Positions 7,270 through 9,229 of a stretch of 9,229 bases of DNA are shown here, one piece after another (within the stretch, counting starts at the first letter, position 1; every line of letters begins with the position of its first letter). A program made the position numbers and the translations under genes. Below the pieces are notes generated by a model that searched no databases, was not told the origin of the DNA, and worked only from the letters and a program-made list of their open reading frames with translations. Source of the DNA: Sulfurimonas sp. (GTDB taxonomy: Bacteria > Campylobacterota > Campylobacteria > Campylobacterales > Sulfurimonadaceae); assembly GCA_015487435.1 (NCBI GenBank), contig WFPU01000271.1, positions 1 through 9,229 of the forward strand, given 5' to 3'.

Positions 7270-8343
7270 TTAATTTATTTTTCTTTTAGCTATCTCTTCA
7301 ATAAGAACAGTTGCGTAAGAGCCTTTTGGTAATGTGAAATTCAACTCATACTGAGCTTCTGCTTGATTAAATCTGCCCTCTATTTTAGTTGGATATACCC
7401 AAGCATACCTTCTAGTACCATCGGCATTTATATCGTCATCATAATCTTTTTCTATATCTCTTGCTATATCCGTTGCTAGTCTTGCTTTAGTACCACATAA
7501 AAGTCCTGTAACTGAAATGTCTCTCTTGTTGAAGCGTTCAAAATCATGTTCAGTACCATCAAATTCAAATAATTTTCCGTGTGGATAATGCTCCATTACA
7601 TCACCACTTATAAGCTTAAATGGATGTGTTTGATTTTTTAGTTTATCTAATTCAGTTTTTGACATATTTAAAAGTGATTCTAACTCTTCACTTTTAAAGT
7701 TATTGATAAGTGTATTTATCTCTAGTCTTCTACTAAGCCATAAGTTAAAAAGATGACTTTGATACGAGTTTATTAATAATTTTTTTATTTTAGGATTTCG
7801 TTCTTTTTTATCACCCTTGGCAATTTTTTCACCATCAATGTGGTTATCACCATCTCGACCAAATCTTTGATATCCAAAAAAATTAGGCATACCATTTTTA
7901 TCAATATTTTTTAATGCTTCATCAATTTTAGCCGCAGCTGTAGGGTTTACTTTTTTTAATTTTATGTAAAAACGATTACCCGCTAAATGCCCTATGCGAA
8001 TTTTATTATTATGATATGTTTTAGAGAGTATTTTTACATTTTCTAAATTGAAATTTTCTAATGATTCTTCATGCTTTTTATGAAGTGAGATATACTGCTT
8101 AGTCATTGCATGCTTATCTTTTAAACCTGCATAACCTATCTCTTTGTTTTTTATGCCTAAATATCTAGCTATTGAACTTACTAATTCCAACGTAGAAAGA
8201 TTTTTCTTTCTAACAAAAAGTATAAGATGTTCACCTTCTCCACTAAATTCATAAAGAGGAAGCTCTTCAACAACAAAATCTCTAGCACTTTGTTTAAAGT
8301 GAAAATCTATACTTGAGTGGTTTAATGAGTAAAATCTATCCAT
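7270..8343 (-). CDS. truD: tRNA pseudouridine(13) synthase TruD
   Basis: A 357-aa enzyme that isomerises uridine 13 to pseudouridine in tRNA(Glu)-type substrates. N-terminal DFVVEELPLYEFSGEGEH is the family opening. The catalytic aspartate is D76 within GYAGLKDKHAMTKQ. NFFGYQRFGRDGDN at 154-167 and INSYQSHLFN at about 191-200 are further TruD signatures. The middle TRUD insertion domain is present, and VTGLLCGTKA and the closing FTLPKGSYATVLIEEI complete the protein. Length is normal for the family and the frame is intact. The ATG at 8343 is preceded by AGGA with 6-nt spacing, overlapping the stop of thiL; the 8-bp gap points to co-transcription and possible translational coupling. Confidence 0.97.
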   Translation of the reverse strand: MDRFYSLNHSSIDFHFKQSARDFVVEELPLYEFSGEGEHLILFVRKKNLSTLELVSSIARYLGIKNKEIGYAGLKDKHAMTKQYISLHKKHEESLENFNLENVKILSKTYHNNKIRIGHLAGNRFYIKLKKVNPTAAAKIDEALKNIDKNGMPNFFGYQRFGRDGDNHIDGEKIAKGDKKERNPKIKKLLINSYQSHLFNLWLSRRLEINTLINNFKSEELESLLNMSKTELDKLKNQTHPFKLISGDVMEHYPHGKLFEFDGTEHDFERFNKRDISVTGLLCGTKARLATDIARDIEKDYDDDINADGTRRYAWVYPTKIEGRFNQAEAQYELNFTLPKGSYATVLIEEIAKRKIN

Positions 8344-8351
8344 TTACTATC

Positions 8352-9170
8352 CTAAAAATGATGCGCTTTGCATCTGTTAATATATTTATTTCTCTTAGCG
8401 TTAGCAAAAATAGTAATATCTGTTCTACTTTGCTTTGCTCTTCTTATTATCGCTTTTTTATTTCGTCTATTAAATGATACTAGCATCTCATATTCTTCGC
8501 CACTACACCCAATTGATTTAGGTATAAGGGTAAAAAAATTAACACCAATCTTATTTATTGATGACAGTTTATCTAAATCACTAAATAATCCATCTGAAAT
8601 ATCCATTCCAGAGCTTAAAAATCTAGTACTATTGGCTATAAATTTGTCTCTTAGTTGAATATCTATAAATTTTGATTTTTTATGAAGTTTTGCACCATTG
8701 CGTAAAGCCATAAAATCTTTTTTACTTTGTCCTAGTTTGCCAGTGTATGCAAACAAATCATTTACGCGAGTACCTTTTCTACAAAGAGGTTTTGAAGTTT
8801 TTGAAACTATAGTTATAGTTATATCCAACTTAATGTTACTTATTGTGTCCCCACCAATTATTGAGATATTATATATTTTTGCGATATCTTTAAAACCATT
8901 AGCTAAATCAACCATCTCTTGCTTAGTTATAGTTTTTGGCATAGCTACGCTTAACAGTGCATAAATAGGCTTTGCATTCATTGCTATTGCATCTGAAATA
9001 TTTGAGAGCATCGCCTTTTTTGCAATTTCATAATGGTTCATCCACTTAGTTTTAAAGTGAACATTTTCAAAAAACGCATCTTTAGAGTATACAAATCCAT
9101 CTATTAAAGCGCCATCGTCACCTATTTTTTTACTATTAAATTGTGATATGAAGTAGTTTTCTAGATTCAA
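8352..9170 (-). CDS. thiL: Thiamine-monophosphate kinase (short form)
   Basis: A 272-aa kinase that phosphorylates thiamine monophosphate to thiamine diphosphate with ATP, the final step of cofactor synthesis. Family motifs in order: IGDDGAL (16-22), SKDAFFENVHF (29-39), LSNISDAIAMNAKP (55-68), IIGGDTIS (104-111), GMDISDGLFSDLDKL (188-202) and GEEYEMLVSF (224-233). It is about 50 residues shorter than the E. coli protein, the shortfall being in the C-terminal part; I recall shorter ThiL proteins in Campylobacterota, so it need not be a truncation. The start is tentative: TTG at 9170 puts 15 residues before IGDDGA, close to the expected length, but the only upstream hint of a ribosome site is a weak AAAAGAAA. 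The frame stays open to the window edge, though the last 13 bases there are probably adapter. Confidence 0.93.
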   Translation of the reverse strand: MNLENYFISQFNSKKIGDDGALIDGFVYSKDAFFENVHFKTKWMNHYEIAKKAMLSNISDAIAMNAKPIYALLSVAMPKTITKQEMVDLANGFKDIAKIYNISIIGGDTISNIKLDITITIVSKTSKPLCRKGTRVNDLFAYTGKLGQSKKDFMALRNGAKLHKKSKFIDIQLRDKFIANSTRFLSSGMDISDGLFSDLDKLSSINKIGVNFFTLIPKSIGCSGEEYEMLVSFNRRNKKAIIRRAKQSRTDITIFANAKRNKYINRCKAHHF

Positions 9171-9216
9171 ATTTATTTCTTTTAAGTAATTATTAATCAG
9201 GGTCGATATACAATGC

Positions 9217-9229
9217 CTGTCTCTTATAC
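9217..9229. other. Residual Tn5/Nextera transposase adapter at the contig end
   Basis: The final 13 bases, CTGTCTCTTATAC, are identical to the start of the reverse complement of the Tn5 mosaic-end adapter used in tagmentation libraries. An exact 13-base match placed precisely at the terminus is very unlikely by chance. These bases are best treated as sequencing artefact, with genomic sequence ending at about 9216. Confidence 0.9.

Noticed and set aside
8368..8964. Two plus-strand open frames with hydrophobic translations opposite thiL.
   Set aside because: They lie antisense to a gene with all ThiL motifs and look like mirror-frame artefacts of AT-rich coding sequence, with no ribosome site or recognisable domain.
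8352..9170. thiL as a C-terminally truncated pseudogene because it is shorter than the E. coli protein.
   Set aside because: All catalytic motifs are present in order, there is no frameshift, and the stop is followed at once by the truD ribosome site and start, as in a stable operon.

Overview
The window is an AT-rich bacterial segment from what looks like a member of the Campylobacterota (a Sulfurimonas-, Sulfurovum- or Arcobacter-like organism). This placement is inferred from base composition, a TATAAT -10 element with no recognisable -35, a short ThiL, and protein sequences that read like that phylum. It has not been tested by a database search. The right edge appears to be the physical end of an assembled contig, because the last 13 bases match the Tn5/Nextera transposase adapter.

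Left half (about 1-5141, plus strand): four tightly packed genes, apparently one operon. They encode (1) a LuxI-fold acyltransferase of the FeeM / exosortase-associated N-acyl amino acid synthase type, (2) a TonB-dependent outer-membrane receptor, (3) a small exported YfiR-like (DUF4154) protein and (4) a two-TM periplasmic sensor with HAMP, GGDEF and EAL domains. Genes 1 and 2 overlap by 11 bp, genes 2 and 3 abut exactly, and 16 bp separate genes 3 and 4. The order suggests a complete signalling path: a cytoplasmic enzyme makes a small acylated molecule, an outer-membrane receptor binds or imports it, a periplasmic protein relays occupancy, and an inner-membrane enzyme changes cyclic di-GMP. 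The family assignments are supported by sequence. The linear circuit is my hypothesis and is the most interesting content of the window.

Middle (5142-6313): a promoter with a perfect TATAAT box, then ychF, a conserved housekeeping ATPase gene.

Right half (6430-9170, minus strand): a housekeeping operon read right to left, thiL (thiamine phosphate kinase), truD (tRNA pseudouridine-13 synthase) and psd (phosphatidylserine decarboxylase). Spacers are 8 and 15 bp, and each downstream ribosome binding site overlaps the preceding stop codon. The operon converges on ychF. The 116-bp gap between them holds a duplicated 16-nt repeat and several stem-loops, some of which probably act as terminators.

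No tRNA, rRNA, CRISPR array, insertion sequence or origin was recognised. No stretch over 300 bp lacks a gene.
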